Of a DNA stretch of 12,865 bases, positions 1-7,913 are shown one piece after another (within the stretch, counting starts at the first letter, position 1; each line of letters opens with the position of its first letter). The position numbers and the translations under genes were made by a program. Where the stretch lies: NCBI GenBank assembly GCA_034696485.1, contig JAQIWT010001045.1, positions 1-12,865 on the forward strand, in the 5' to 3' direction. This stretch comes from Isohypsibius dastychi. Taxonomy: Eukaryota; Tardigrada; Eutardigrada; Parachela; Isohypsibiidae. The notes under the pieces are model-generated. The model did not search any database. It was not told the origin of the DNA and worked only from the letters and a program-made list of their open reading frames with translations.

Positions 1-173
1 TTCAATGTTTTTTTAAACTGCCTGGCGAATTTAGCCGAGGCGTCAAAGTTCTCACCTTAGGGTTTGCTACGCCCCTGCCGGCGACAAACATCAACGAGAA
101 ATCACGTATCAACCCTTGGAAAAATGAGCCAAATGGGCCATATATCAAGTTGGGTTATAGCAGTTTTGGATTG

Positions 174-179
174 TTTATT
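174..179 (-). terminator. Candidate poly(A) signal of the tandem S1 gene
   Basis: AATAAA on the minus strand about 210 nt beyond the stop codon. It is the first canonical hexamer I see downstream of the gene. Confidence 0.4.
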
Positions 180-387
180 TGACACCGAAAGGAATTGACC
201 GCACTGAAGCTGCATTAGCATGAAGAGAAAGAATGGTGATACAAGAGAGGCCGTAGTGGAAAACTACTTCGGAAAGGCATTTGAAAATTCTAGTTGTGCC
301 TCTGTTTAATTTCTTAATGTTTCATTTGCTAAACAGTAATATTTCGTGATTGAACAGAACCAGAAAGTCGTTGGGTGTTCCGGATAA

Positions 388-2824
388 TCAGAAATCTGCC
401 GTCAGAAGTCCTGAACTGTTCTCCTCTTCGGATTTCTTTCCCGCGTCATTTTTCATCTGAGCCGCTGCTATAAGTTCGGTGTATTTTGCTGTCCATGTGC
501 AAAGGATATCTGCTTGCTGTCCACACCTTGAAAACCCAGGTACGAGACATTGTAGCTATGAGGACTCAATTCAATTCGATAAGAATCTTACTCTTGACTT
601 GCAGCGATAACGATTCCTACTACCTCCTCCTTATCCCCTACCTCTCGAACGACTACAGCACCACCGTCAAGCTGCAAACACCCCAACATAGAAAAGCATT
701 GCAAAATAATGCGACGTCACTCACATTGCATGCCACACTATCTGGAGCTCGAACACAAAATGTGCTGCTGGTTGCAAGGCCATTCGCTCCGCCGAATATT
801 TTCTTGCACTGCGCGAATCGGAAAAACTTCACTGCAGTGTTGTAGTCACTATTTTCTTTAGAGTTCCAACCGTAAAGTTTGAGCGTTGTGTTATCGAAAT
901 CCGGTTGCGGTCGTGTACTTTGCGACGGAAGAGTAGCTGCAACAGGCTTGTAGTTCTCTTCTTTGACGACCAATGCGGCTGTATCATAGTTTCTACCAGC
1001 TTCCGTATAGCTGTAATATCTATCCGTTATTCTTTCCAGGACGCCCACAGAAGGAATTCTGGATTGATCAACAGGTCGTGAGGCAGATGTTATCACAAAT
1101 TGGTCTTCAGTTGCAATTTGATGTTCTTCGTTCGATGGGTTATGTAAGCACCGGGCCGAGGTTACAACTAGGCCACGACCAACAAAAGCACCGGTGCAGT
1201 AGACACTGAAGTCTTTCACAATAACCTGCACCAGCCATGTTGGTGCACTACGGCATACATGATCCAACGAGCTGTTCAATCGGAGCATTTCTGGTTCAAT
1301 GAAATCCGTGACAAATTTCGATACTCTTGTGAATATGGACGCAGAATACAATTCCGTGGTAACTCCGCATCTAGAATGGGAAACAATCACCATATTTCGA
1401 TAGAAATCAATTCATTTTTCTTTACCCTCTACTCGATTTACTAGTGACCCCGACCAGTATCGGTTCGGACGAACGGCCTTCGACGTTCAACACAAGTGGT
1501 CCCCCACTGTCACCCTGCAAGGTCCTCATGGTCAACAGAACTCAGCAGGTTGCACTCTTTCAATAATGATTTTTTTGACACCATGTTCGTCATCGTTTGA
1601 GACCCAGTTCACGAGAATGTTAAACCACGGCTTGTCTAGGGTAAACTGAGGATTGGATTTGCCTATTTGTCGTGCAAATTACCGCTCAATTGTAAATATG
1701 GTGAACGTTCTTGTACATCACCGTTATTCTCGCATTAAAATGAATAAAAACTGAATTTTTTTCCGAATGCTTTGGTTTTCCAGTAAGATCACAGGAACCT
1801 GATTTTGCATTTTTCCTGAATTTCTTACGGGTATGCTCCAGACATGCTTGTCCGATCTAACACTGTGACTTCCGTTCTGTTATTGCCGTTTCGCTCGGTT
1901 GAAAAACTGACATGCGAGAGTGTTCTTCGGACTCGGTTGGCCCTGTCGCTCACGAACCTGTTTCAGTCTATTGGCTCATCATTCACTTAACGAAAGCTTA
2001 ACGAGAAGTAAAAGACGCTTGCACGTACCTGGCAGATATCAGTGAACTGGCTACTCGTGCAGAATACGTACGATGATATATTCAAAGACCTTGGTGGCCA
2101 TCTGTCTTTGCAGGCTTTGTATGTGATAAGGGTCATACTAGCGTATTGTAACACTGTAGCGGAACTCGCATCTCCTGAAGTTTTCCCCCATCCTGACGCA
2201 ACCAAGACTTTCCCATTTCCAGATATGTCCGAAAAGGACTGATTAGCGCTCGGGAGCCTGACATTGACCACGCGGGAATCTGGTCCAAAGCAGCGAGTTG
2301 ATTCACCAAGATGGACCAGTGCTATATCGTAATCGCCGTTTGTGTTATTCGACCGGTAGTTTGGATGTATGACTATGCGCCGTATCCTCGTTTCAAATCC
2401 TTCTTTATTATTGTCGCGATTTGTTGCATTGAGGACAGCTGAAAATCTTTGAAGGACTACACCATTTTTGAAACAATGAGCAGCTGTCAGCATGAGTGTT
2501 GGAGATATCAGACTGCCACCACAGACATGGATTCTATCAATGCGCAAACTGATAATGTACGGAAACTGGCCACGCCTCGCGTTGAGTCCATCTGCAACGG
2601 AAGAAAAACTCGCTTTGAATAGCTTGCCAGGAAACAACCTTTGATTCAGAATGCTTACGGACTATAGCGGGTTCTGGTCGCACAATGTCAGTGATATCAA
2701 GATTCTCTAGTTCAGCAACATCTTTCATCTGCAGGCTGGGAGGAGTAGACTTGGTGAACGATATCGCCGACGTAGCGAACGTCGACGAGCAGACCGATAG
2801 TATTGTCAGAACAACGGTGAACAT
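388..2824 (-). CDS. Secreted tandem S1 (trypsin-like) serine protease: active domain plus inactive second domain
   Basis: Five exons on the minus strand: 2824-2659, 2591-2029, 1514-1426, 1370-725, 555-388, summing to 1632 nt (543 residues). All junctions are GT..AG and in phase; introns are 67, 514, 55 and 169 nt. Residues 1-18 are a signal peptide; a short acidic pro-segment follows. Domain 1 (about 54-297) starts IVHG and has TAAHC (His94), DIAL (Asp144), GWG, and CQGDSGGP (Ser246). Asp240 lies six residues before Ser246, the trypsin specificity position, predicting cleavage after Arg/Lys. It ends in the usual TRVSKF helix. Domain 2 (about 312-543) has TSARC, so His is Arg346; Asp402 is kept; no GDSGG motif is found, so it should be catalytically dead. 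The stop is at 390-388 after an acidic/basic tail. Family and domain 1 activity are strong; the last intron (donor 724, acceptor 556) is the least certain. A read-through or alternative donor there would end or alter domain 2, but would not restore Ser. Confidence 0.85.
1515..2028 (-). other. Large intron 2 of the tandem S1 gene
   Basis: This 514-nt intron separates Gln243 from Gly244, immediately before GDSGG, in phase 0. The donor is CAG|GTACGT and the acceptor is TTGCAG|GGT. It is far larger than the 55- and 67-nt introns beside it. I see no convincing coding sequence or mobile element inside; it is AT-rich. Confidence 0.7.
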
Positions 2825-2906
2825 GTTCTGTAGAGTTCTTCACTCTCCTCTCCTATTCACAATTGAATGACGAAAATGGCCACGCACGGATAACCTATCA
2901 AGGTTA

Positions 2907-2914
2907 TTTTTATA
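2907..2914 (-). promoter_or_regulatory. TATA box of the tandem S1 protease gene
   Basis: TATAAAAA reads on the minus strand 83 bp upstream of the ATG at 2824. This would place transcription start near 2880 and leave a leader of roughly 55 nt. Confidence 0.55.
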
Positions 2915-2924
2915 ACAACAAGCT

Positions 2925-3275
2925 AGTGAGCAAATTCAATGCCAGCGAGAAATGCATGATTTATTCAGAGGAAACTCAAATGAAGACAGACTTCGCCTGA
3001 ACTGAGGATATCCTATGCAAAATGATCCTCGGGGCATTTACGTCACGTCACACAATACCACAATATAGAATCTGTAAAATCCGTGGCTCTTATTTTTCTG
3101 TCGGTCCCTTAAACTGACATCATTCATGCCACAAAAAATTTGTCTCTGTGTTCGTTCACTGATTTTGACAAGGCATGCATCAGAACAGCGAACCCACGTA
3201 GGAGCAATGAGCGCGTCACGATCTTCAAAACTCAATTATTGAGGAAGGAGTCTGTACAATTATGAACCAAATTGA
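2925..3275. other. Intergenic stretch upstream of the S1 gene, nothing recognised
   Basis: No gene is supported here. The only longer open frame (3038-3235, minus) has no start context, splice signals or family motif that I can recognise. A small inverted pair, GGGCGC...GCGCCC, lies just beyond at about 3277-3298. Confidence 0.4.
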
Positions 3276-3279
3276 GGGC

Positions 3280-3440
3280 GCCAATAAATTCGCGCCCCGT
3301 TGTTTTGGGACCCCGTACACATGTGACTTTTTCATTTTCGGAGTTGTAAATTTACGAGCTCTCTCTTTCGGGGCCCATGTATTGGTTGGGACCCGGTTTT
3401 TGGGAGATGAATTTAGGAGCTGATCTGAACTTAAGAATCA
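3280..3440 (-). repeat. Degenerate CTCC/TCCC-AAAA repeat tract (inverted copy)
   Basis: Read on the minus strand, this tract is a string of short units such as CTCCTAAATT, TCCCAAAAAC, GGTCCCAACC, CTCCGAAAAT and GGTCCCAAAA. It resembles, in opposite orientation, the tract at 4037-4165. The spacing is irregular and no coding sense is apparent. Confidence 0.4.
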
Positions 3441-3496
3441 GTTTGGGAATTGAAAGTCTCAGTCAGTAGTTATTGTATGAATGCTGATGAGTGAAG

Positions 3497-3523
3497 ACTG
3501 ATAATACTGATGATACTGATGAG
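3497..3523 (+). repeat. Three 9-bp tandem units, ACTGATRAK
   Basis: ACTGATAAT, ACTGATGAT and ACTGATGAG follow each other without gaps, with a related GCTGATGAG just upstream at 3483. This is a minor microsatellite-like tract. Confidence 0.6.
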
Positions 3524-3986
3524 CGAACACGGATATTCACGTTTTTGAAAACATAATAGACCTCGCAATAGAAACTATGTTGTGCATCATCAAGAATTTT
3601 ATTTGATGTTTTCTGATTTGATATTCGGAATTTGATCATACAATGAAAGCTGACCAATCATTTCGTGATTTCTTATTGGATCGATATTTCGAAATCACCA
3701 TGTACACAACTCCAACTTGAGCAAGGTCACCAGGAAGAAGAAATCGTCAAACATTCCGCCGAAAAAAGATCCAAAAAGCAACGAAGAGAATGTGCTTAAA
3801 ACGACCGCCTTTTGTTCATTCTGACCAGCAAATGTGACAATAAGAATATGATTCTTATCCTGCAGGACGTCTGACCATGTACTGAACTTCACATTCAGGT
3901 GTTCAACGATCAAATATCTCAATTACCCTTCTTCTTGGTTGACCTAGATTTCTTTGAAACTTCTGCTTTGCTGTTTGAGTATCTCC

Positions 3987-4417
3987 TTAGTTACCACACC
4001 TGAGAAATTTCTTCCTTTTGTCAGCCACTAACTTTCAGCTCCGAAAATATTGACTCCTAAAACATCTGACTCCTGAATATTCCGCCTGTTTTACTCCTGG
4101 AAAAACTCACTCCCAGATTTCAGTTCCCCGATTCTGGGTTCCAAAAATACAGTCCCCAAAGTTCGGTGGGCCAACAATAACTTGCATAATTCCAGGCTGA
4201 CAAATTATCTCTCTTTGTGAGCTTACCTCCGTGTCATATGTTTCATCTGATCCCTGTTTTTGCAAGATGACAAGAGATTCAATTAATCATTTCTTCACGG
4301 CAGGAAGTAGGAATACCGTGGCCAGCTTTCATGTTTCCAACCTCTTGGTCTGCAGACAAAGGAGCAATTCAACATTATTACTAAGAATATCAGGAGTAGT
4401 GTGAGGTTGGAGTTCAT
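3987..4417 (-). CDS. Candidate small secreted peptide gene with a 27-nt microexon
   Basis: The minus-strand ATG at 4417 opens a convincing signal peptide beginning MNSNLTLLLIFLVIMLNC. A workable model is exon 1 at 4417-4317 (donor GTATTC), a microexon at 4253-4227 (acceptor AAACAG, strong donor GTAAGC), and a last exon from 3999 (acceptor TTTCTCAG) ending at the TAA at 3989-3987. All phases agree, giving about 46 residues with a short basic mature part and two cysteines. The unspliced frame would simply stop after 40 residues. No TATA box is clear upstream and no family is recognised. The second intron holds the 16-bp repeat tract. The signal peptide is seen; the splicing is inference. It could also be a chance open frame, because an open frame also runs antisense across it. 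Confidence 0.25.
4037..4165 (+). repeat. Degenerate tandem repeat of about 16 bp
   Basis: Units resemble ACTCCTAAAACATCTG: GCTCCGAAAATATTG, ACTCCTAAAACATCTG, ACTCCTGGAAAAACTC, ACTCCCAGATTTC, AGTCCCCAAAG. Period is about 16 bp with drift and insertions. The same motif set occurs inverted at 3280-3440. Confidence 0.5.
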
Positions 4418-4679
4418 TTCGTCCGGTAGGTCACGGCAGATTGTTTGGTTCGTCAGCCAACAACGGCTCCGATATGGCAGAAAAGATCTAACAAATTGCG
4501 GTTTTTGGCAGAATTCAGCCTTAGGGTAAAAATGTTTCCTCAGGGGGGTTTCATGTTTTTCGTTGACGATTGTTTGAGCTCATGTAAAAGCGAGCAGATG
4601 TCAATTTATGAACTGCCGGTTGCTGACGACCAGCAGCTATTCTATGATGACGGCGCGCATAGAGTTGCGTGACTTCATT

Positions 4680-5059
4680 CTATAGCTTCTGCTCGTGCGG
4701 AAGCAGCAGTTCATTAAAACTGCTGTCCGAGTGACCCTGTCTTGTTGTCCAGCAGTCCTCTCCCTTTTTGTATGTCTGCGAACTTTCTCCCTCTGACACC
4801 AAATATTCGGTGCAACGAAATTTCACAACTAGATTTTGACAGTACAAATTTTGCTCGATAGATCCTCTGCCATATTTCTCATTCACAGGTCACGCCTGCA
4901 AAACTCAGTACTGCGAATTTCTTGGCACCGAACATCCGTGACGCGTGAATAACTGTGTTGAATTATCGGAACAATTCTCGAACGTACATCCATCGAAACC
5001 GAATTGACGAAGCAGGCATTCGTAGTCAACAAGCAGGCCGTTATAATTCCTGCTTTTTC
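4680..5059 (-). pseudogene. Broken S1 serine-protease-like remnant
   Basis: Two minus-strand pieces in different frames look like parts of one S1 domain. The first (5059-4883) contains LLTTNACF, aligning with the TAAHC active-site region but with Ala in place of His. It then shows RIVPIIQHSY, like the strand before the catalytic Asp, and a possible Asp in VTDV, before a TGA. The second (4886-4680) starts near KYGRGS, aligning with the conserved GWG loop but with Arg for Trp, followed by LVVKFRC as in the neighbouring S1 gene, and ends at a TAG. The roughly 50 residues expected between them are missing, and no GDSGG is seen. The alternative frame at 5040-4910 is also open and cysteine-rich. 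It can be spliced to the second piece by a 45-nt intron (donor 4911, acceptor 4867), so a non-S1 gene is possible. Confidence 0.3.
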
Positions 5060-5517
5060 TCAGAACTGACGTAACAGATGTTTTAAATTTTCAACAATAC
5101 ACGAGAAATGATAAGTGTGAAAGTGAACACGTTTCAGTTTGCCCGTCAAAAACGGGAAATGGTTTTTTTGATCCTACTAATGGAGCATACCAGGTTCAAG
5201 AAGACCCCCAAATAAATGCAATTTTGTCATTTTTGAATCCGAAACCCCTAACGAATTCCGTAAGACTCTTGTGATTCTTCCGAAAAACAAGTGTGTCAAG
5301 TTTTGAATTGAGTTTTGAATAGTTAAATTGTTTATAAACACAATAAAAATCTTGTGATTCTGGAAGACGTTGATTAATTGCGCGCAGCCTCGTTCGCCTC
5401 AAAAACAACGAAAATGGTTTGACCTTCAGTCAATAATTTCATGAAAGAACAGTTTTCAAATCTATGTCTGTCCTGATGTGTCGGTTGCAGTTTCAGCAAA
5501 GACGCGTTACGACCTTA
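5060..5517. other. AT-rich stretch without a supported gene
   Basis: Only one longer minus frame (5408-5196) is present, and it matches no family and has no clear splice context. A small perfect hairpin, CCCGT-caaaa-ACGGG, lies at 5142-5156. The stretch may be an intron of whatever gene the flanking minus-strand exons belong to. Confidence 0.35.
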
Positions 5518-5781
5518 TCAGCGTAAAACGTTTATTGACGCCATCCCGAGCAGGTCGAAATTGTGATCGTAATGTTTCTGACTCGAAGTACGACGTAACT
5601 TACACGTAAGACTTAAGCACATACCCAGTTTTCTCGAAGATGTTGTTTTTATTCCGATGTTGTTGAAAATTGCCCTCATCGTCCTGAACTGTGTCTTGGA
5701 AGCGTAACTATCTTTGGAGAAAACGTCGACTGACTGCGATGAACCCATGGAGCTACCGCCAAAATTCAGATTGTCGATCAC
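5518..5781 (-). CDS. Unassigned exon-like open frame
   Basis: The minus-strand open frame of 87 codons is hydrophilic and Ser/Lys-rich, with no signal peptide or motif I recognise. Two donor-like sites lie inside it, GTATGT at 5624 and GTAAGT at 5603. Both leave the same phase and both fit an acceptor at 5066, so it may be an internal exon cut at one of them. It lies between the S1-like remnant and the open frame at 5933-6229 on the same strand, which hints at one multi-exon or decayed gene. The frame upstream (5820-5930) is open but closed off by a TAA at about 5797, so no continuous model was found. Confidence 0.2.
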   Translation of the reverse strand: MIDNLNFGGSSMGSSQSVDVFSKDSYASKTQFRTMRAIFNNIGIKTTSSRKLGMCLSLTCKLRRTSSQKHYDHNFDLLGMASINVLR

Positions 5782-5932
5782 ACTCCGAAGTGGTGGTTAG
5801 TAACTCAAAAATGTTGTTTCGGTTTTGATTCCTAGAATGGAAGAGGTGGTACACCCTGCTGCGCTTTTAATAAACATTTTAAACACCGCTTGATACTCTT
5901 TTCTTTTCGTGCAATACTTCGGATCAGTTGCT

Positions 5933-6229
5933 CTAGTTCTTTGCTCGGAACAGACATGTTAATAAATTTTTTATTTCAGTTCTGCTTTTGGAAGATCTTA
6001 AGCACGAAGCTGCATGATGTTCCGGATCGTTTTCATAGGAACTGTTTATTTCCCAATTCATAGTGTTGGGAGAAGCTTCATCATTGTAAACGAGAACAAT
6101 GTACATCCCAAAGTCACCAGCAACTTGCAAGTCCACTGAGATTTCTAAACTTCCGATAGAACCGGTTAAATGTGATTCACTTTCTTCTTTTAGTTTAGTG
6201 CGTTCGAGGTAGCAGTCAAATAGACAGCT
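5933..6229 (-). CDS. Unrecognised exon of a probable extracellular protein
   Basis: A good acceptor (TTTGTCTCAG) precedes 6229, and the frame then stays open for 98 codons to a TAG at 5933. The product starts SCLFDCYLERTKLKEE and holds a beta-strand-like core (GSLEISVDLQVAG, MYIVLVYND) and several cysteines. It looks like a folded extracellular domain, but I cannot name the family and it does not align with the S1 proteins nearby. The frame stays open for about 17 further codons upstream of 6229, so other acceptors (TCCCAG, CCCTCAG) are possible. No upstream exon with a signal peptide could be joined in frame. An ATTAAA at about 5873 could serve as poly(A) signal if this is the last exon. Confidence 0.35.
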   Translation of the reverse strand, partial: SCLFDCYLERTKLKEESESHLTGSIGSLEISVDLQVAGDFGMYIVLVYNDEASPNTMNWEINSSYENDPEHHAASCLRSSKSRTEIKNLLTCLFRAKN

Positions 6230-6301
6230 CTGAGACAAAGCCGCAAAGTGATAATAGTACTGGGAAGCGCTGAGGGAGCATCCAGTAATAACGTTTCACG
6301 C

Positions 6302-6318
6302 GGGGGGGGGGGGGGGGG
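6302..6318 (+). repeat. Poly-G tract (G17) inside a short inverted repeat
   Basis: Seventeen consecutive G are flanked by CACGC (6297-6301) and GCGTG (6318-6322). Length in the assembly may be unreliable for such a tract. Confidence 0.9.
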
Positions 6319-6486
6319 CGTGTCTTCGAGTTGTAATGGAGCACAACTATTTTTCTTCAAATTTCTTTTTTCAGTTTGGTTTATGTTCTTTCAGCGTTCT
6401 GGGGATGGCGAACCGTTTGTATTTCGAGGAATTTTCAGTTTTAGATCAAATTGTCCATCGTGAACGGTGTTGCTTTCTCTCATCCA

Positions 6487-6496
6487 GGGGGGGGGG
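6487..6496 (+). repeat. Second poly-G tract (G10)
   Basis: Ten G, preceded by CATCCA and followed by CGTTGAGGGGG. It lies 169 bp after the G17 tract and just before the GC-rich transposon. Confidence 0.9.
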
Positions 6497-6550
6497 CGTT
6501 GAGGGGGAAAAACACCTTGGTTTTTTTGCATCGTTATTCCTGGATACATC

Positions 6551-6558
6551 CTCGTAGC
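6551..6558 (+). repeat. Target-site duplication, left copy (CTCGTAGC)
   Basis: Exact match to 7019-7026, directly abutting the left terminal repeat. Confidence 0.9.
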
Positions 6559-7018
6559 CAGTCTTGGGCCGCCTTGGTGGCGGTAACCCGCTTTTTCCGC
6601 CCGCCTCCGCTTTTTCCAGGCGGCCAGCGTGGCGGTAGTAGACCGGTAGCGGGCGGGGGGCGGGCGGGAATACGCGATAGCGGGCGTAGCGGGAAAATAC
6701 GCCGCCCGCCTCACCGCTTCGCCTTTTATACACTATCCCACAAACTTGCCCCGCTCTTTGGTGCAGGAAAAATCAGATTCCGCAACGCTTTACCGCTTTT
6801 CCGCCCACTACGGGATAGATAGTGCCTTAAATGATGTTTCCTAACAGAAACCACCACCGAAGCTGCACCGCGTTGTTATCCATTTCCGCTTTTCCAGGCG
6901 GGCGGAGGCGGGCGGCCTTTTTAGTGCTGAAGTAAGGCGGGCGGAAAAGCGGGCGGGCGAGCGATACGAACGGCGGTAGCGGGACGATAGAACAGATTTT
7001 GAAGGCGGCCCAAGACTG
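6559..7018. mobile_element. Non-autonomous hAT-type element (MITE), 460 bp
   Basis: The ends are perfect 17-bp inverted repeats, CAGTCTTGGGCCGCCTT, at 6559-6575 and, reversed, 7002-7018. They are flanked on both sides by the identical octamer CTCGTAGC (6551-6558 and 7019-7026). An 8-bp target duplication and ends beginning CAG are the known signature of the hAT superfamily. The interior is strikingly GC-rich compared with the flanks and carries at least five copies of a CCGCTTTTCC-like motif in both orientations (6588, 6607, 6793, 6886, 6943). These resemble the subterminal repeats that hAT transposases bind. No transposase frame is present, so movement would need an enzyme from elsewhere. 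The intact ends and perfect duplication suggest a fairly recent insertion. Confidence 0.9.
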
Positions 7019-7026
7019 CTCGTAGC
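7019..7026 (+). repeat. Target-site duplication, right copy (CTCGTAGC)
   Basis: Exact match to 6551-6558, directly abutting the right terminal repeat. Confidence 0.9.
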
Positions 7027-7185
7027 ATTCATTCAGGTTTGCCCAAAAATTCAGAAGCCGAGTCACATCAGTTTCAGTTCATTTCAGCGACTCAATGCTC
7101 TCGATGATTTGCTTTTCAGTTCATCGCCAGCCGTCGGCTCCACCCAAGTTCTTGTAATTCACCTCATATCTGCGGTAGTGCCGGC

Positions 7186-7193
7186 TATAAATA
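7186..7193 (+). promoter_or_regulatory. TATA box of the WAP-like peptide gene
   Basis: TATAAATA lies 79 bp upstream of the ATG at 7265, about the same spacing as in the S1 gene. Transcription would start near 7215. Confidence 0.55.
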
Positions 7194-7264
7194 AGCTCAG
7201 TACCCGGTTTTTTGCATCAGTTGTCATATTACGGAATCAAAGTGAAATTTTTCGGCTACAAAAC

Positions 7265-7591
7265 ATGTATCAACTGATGATTCGATTATCGATAACCCTG
7301 ATGTTTCTTTGCTCATACACGGAGGCCGAAAGACAGTGCGCAGTAGGACCCTATACCAAGAGTGGAATTGGACTTCCGGACTGCAGGGTAAGCTGTCTTA
7401 AAGACCAGTAATCACTCGGTCGACTGCTGTAGCTACCAACTCAGTGCAATATGTTGCAGAAACATGCACAACGGAATTGCTGTGGTATGGGGCCGAAATA
7501 TGGCGAATGTAGAAATGACGCTCCGGACTGCTATAGCAAGACCAAGAGATGCTGCTTCGATGGCTGCATTCCAAGATGTGAATCGATCTAG
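7265..7591 (+). CDS. Secreted WAP-like cysteine-rich peptide
   Basis: Two exons. Exon 1 (7265-7387) encodes a signal peptide (residues 1-21, cut after YTEA) and ends before a strong GTAAGC donor in phase 0. Exon 2 ends at the TAG at 7589-7591 and has two in-phase acceptors: TTGCAG (exon from 7460; 84 residues, 10 mature cysteines) or AACTCAG (from 7445; 89 residues, 11 cysteines). I prefer the first because the cysteine count is even. In the 84-residue form, C49-x8-C58-x6-C65-x6-CC-x3-C-x3-C matches the four-disulfide core (WAP) pattern, with C40 as the first core cysteine and C25/C48 as an extra possible pair. WAP proteins are commonly secreted protease inhibitors or antimicrobials; which applies here is inference. 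I chose the ATG at 7265, not frames further upstream, because of the signal peptide and the TATA spacing. Confidence 0.75.
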
Positions 7592-7907
7592 AATTTCTGT
7601 ATTGCTTGGCAGAAGTAAAAGAAACAGAAACGTGTAAGTTCTAACATTTTGAGTGCAGTAACCCACAATTTATCGAGGCTGTATGTGTACATTGTGATAT
7701 ATGTGTGCATGATATTTCTGGAAGAAAAACAATAGTGTTAACTTAATTTCAGGATCGATTATGGACCTGGAACGGCAGGAACACAGACGGCATCACATTT
7801 TCATTACGGCCATTCTGGCCACGTCTTCTCTCTGGCCACGCCTTCTTTAGACGCATCTCTCATTCTGACTACAGATTATCTTTCAGCATCTTGCAGAATA
7901 TATGATT

Positions 7908-7913
7908 AATAAA
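7908..7913 (+). terminator. Candidate poly(A) signal of the WAP-like gene
   Basis: AATAAA lies 317 nt after the stop. A GTAAGT donor at 7634 and a TTTCAG acceptor ending at 7752 suggest a 119-nt intron in the 3' UTR. The downstream exon also has a short tandem duplication of CTGGCCACG(T/C)CTTCT at about 7804-7835. Confidence 0.45.

Noticed and set aside
1-173. Possible transposon end near CACCTTAGGGTTTGCTACGCCCC
   Set aside because: It looks repeat-like, but no inverted partner or target duplication is visible in the window.
486-845. 119-codon plus-strand open frame
   Set aside because: It overlaps the last two exons of the S1 gene antisense and has no motif or signal peptide; it is a shadow.
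4311-4529. 72-codon plus-strand open frame without ATG, fairly protein-like
   Set aside because: It has no start, no matching splice partners, and lies antisense to the signal-peptide frame at 4417; not enough to call.
4910-5065. Cys-rich frame (DYECLLRQFGFDGC, then CSDN) considered as a ZP-type domain
   Set aside because: A second frame of the same DNA aligns with the S1 active-site region, which fits the neighbourhood better; the ZP idea rests on cysteine spacing alone.
6391-6822. Several open frames of 95-123 codons on both strands
   Set aside because: They fall across the poly-G tract and the GC-rich transposon; the repetitive Arg/Pro/Gly composition reflects base content, not a protein.
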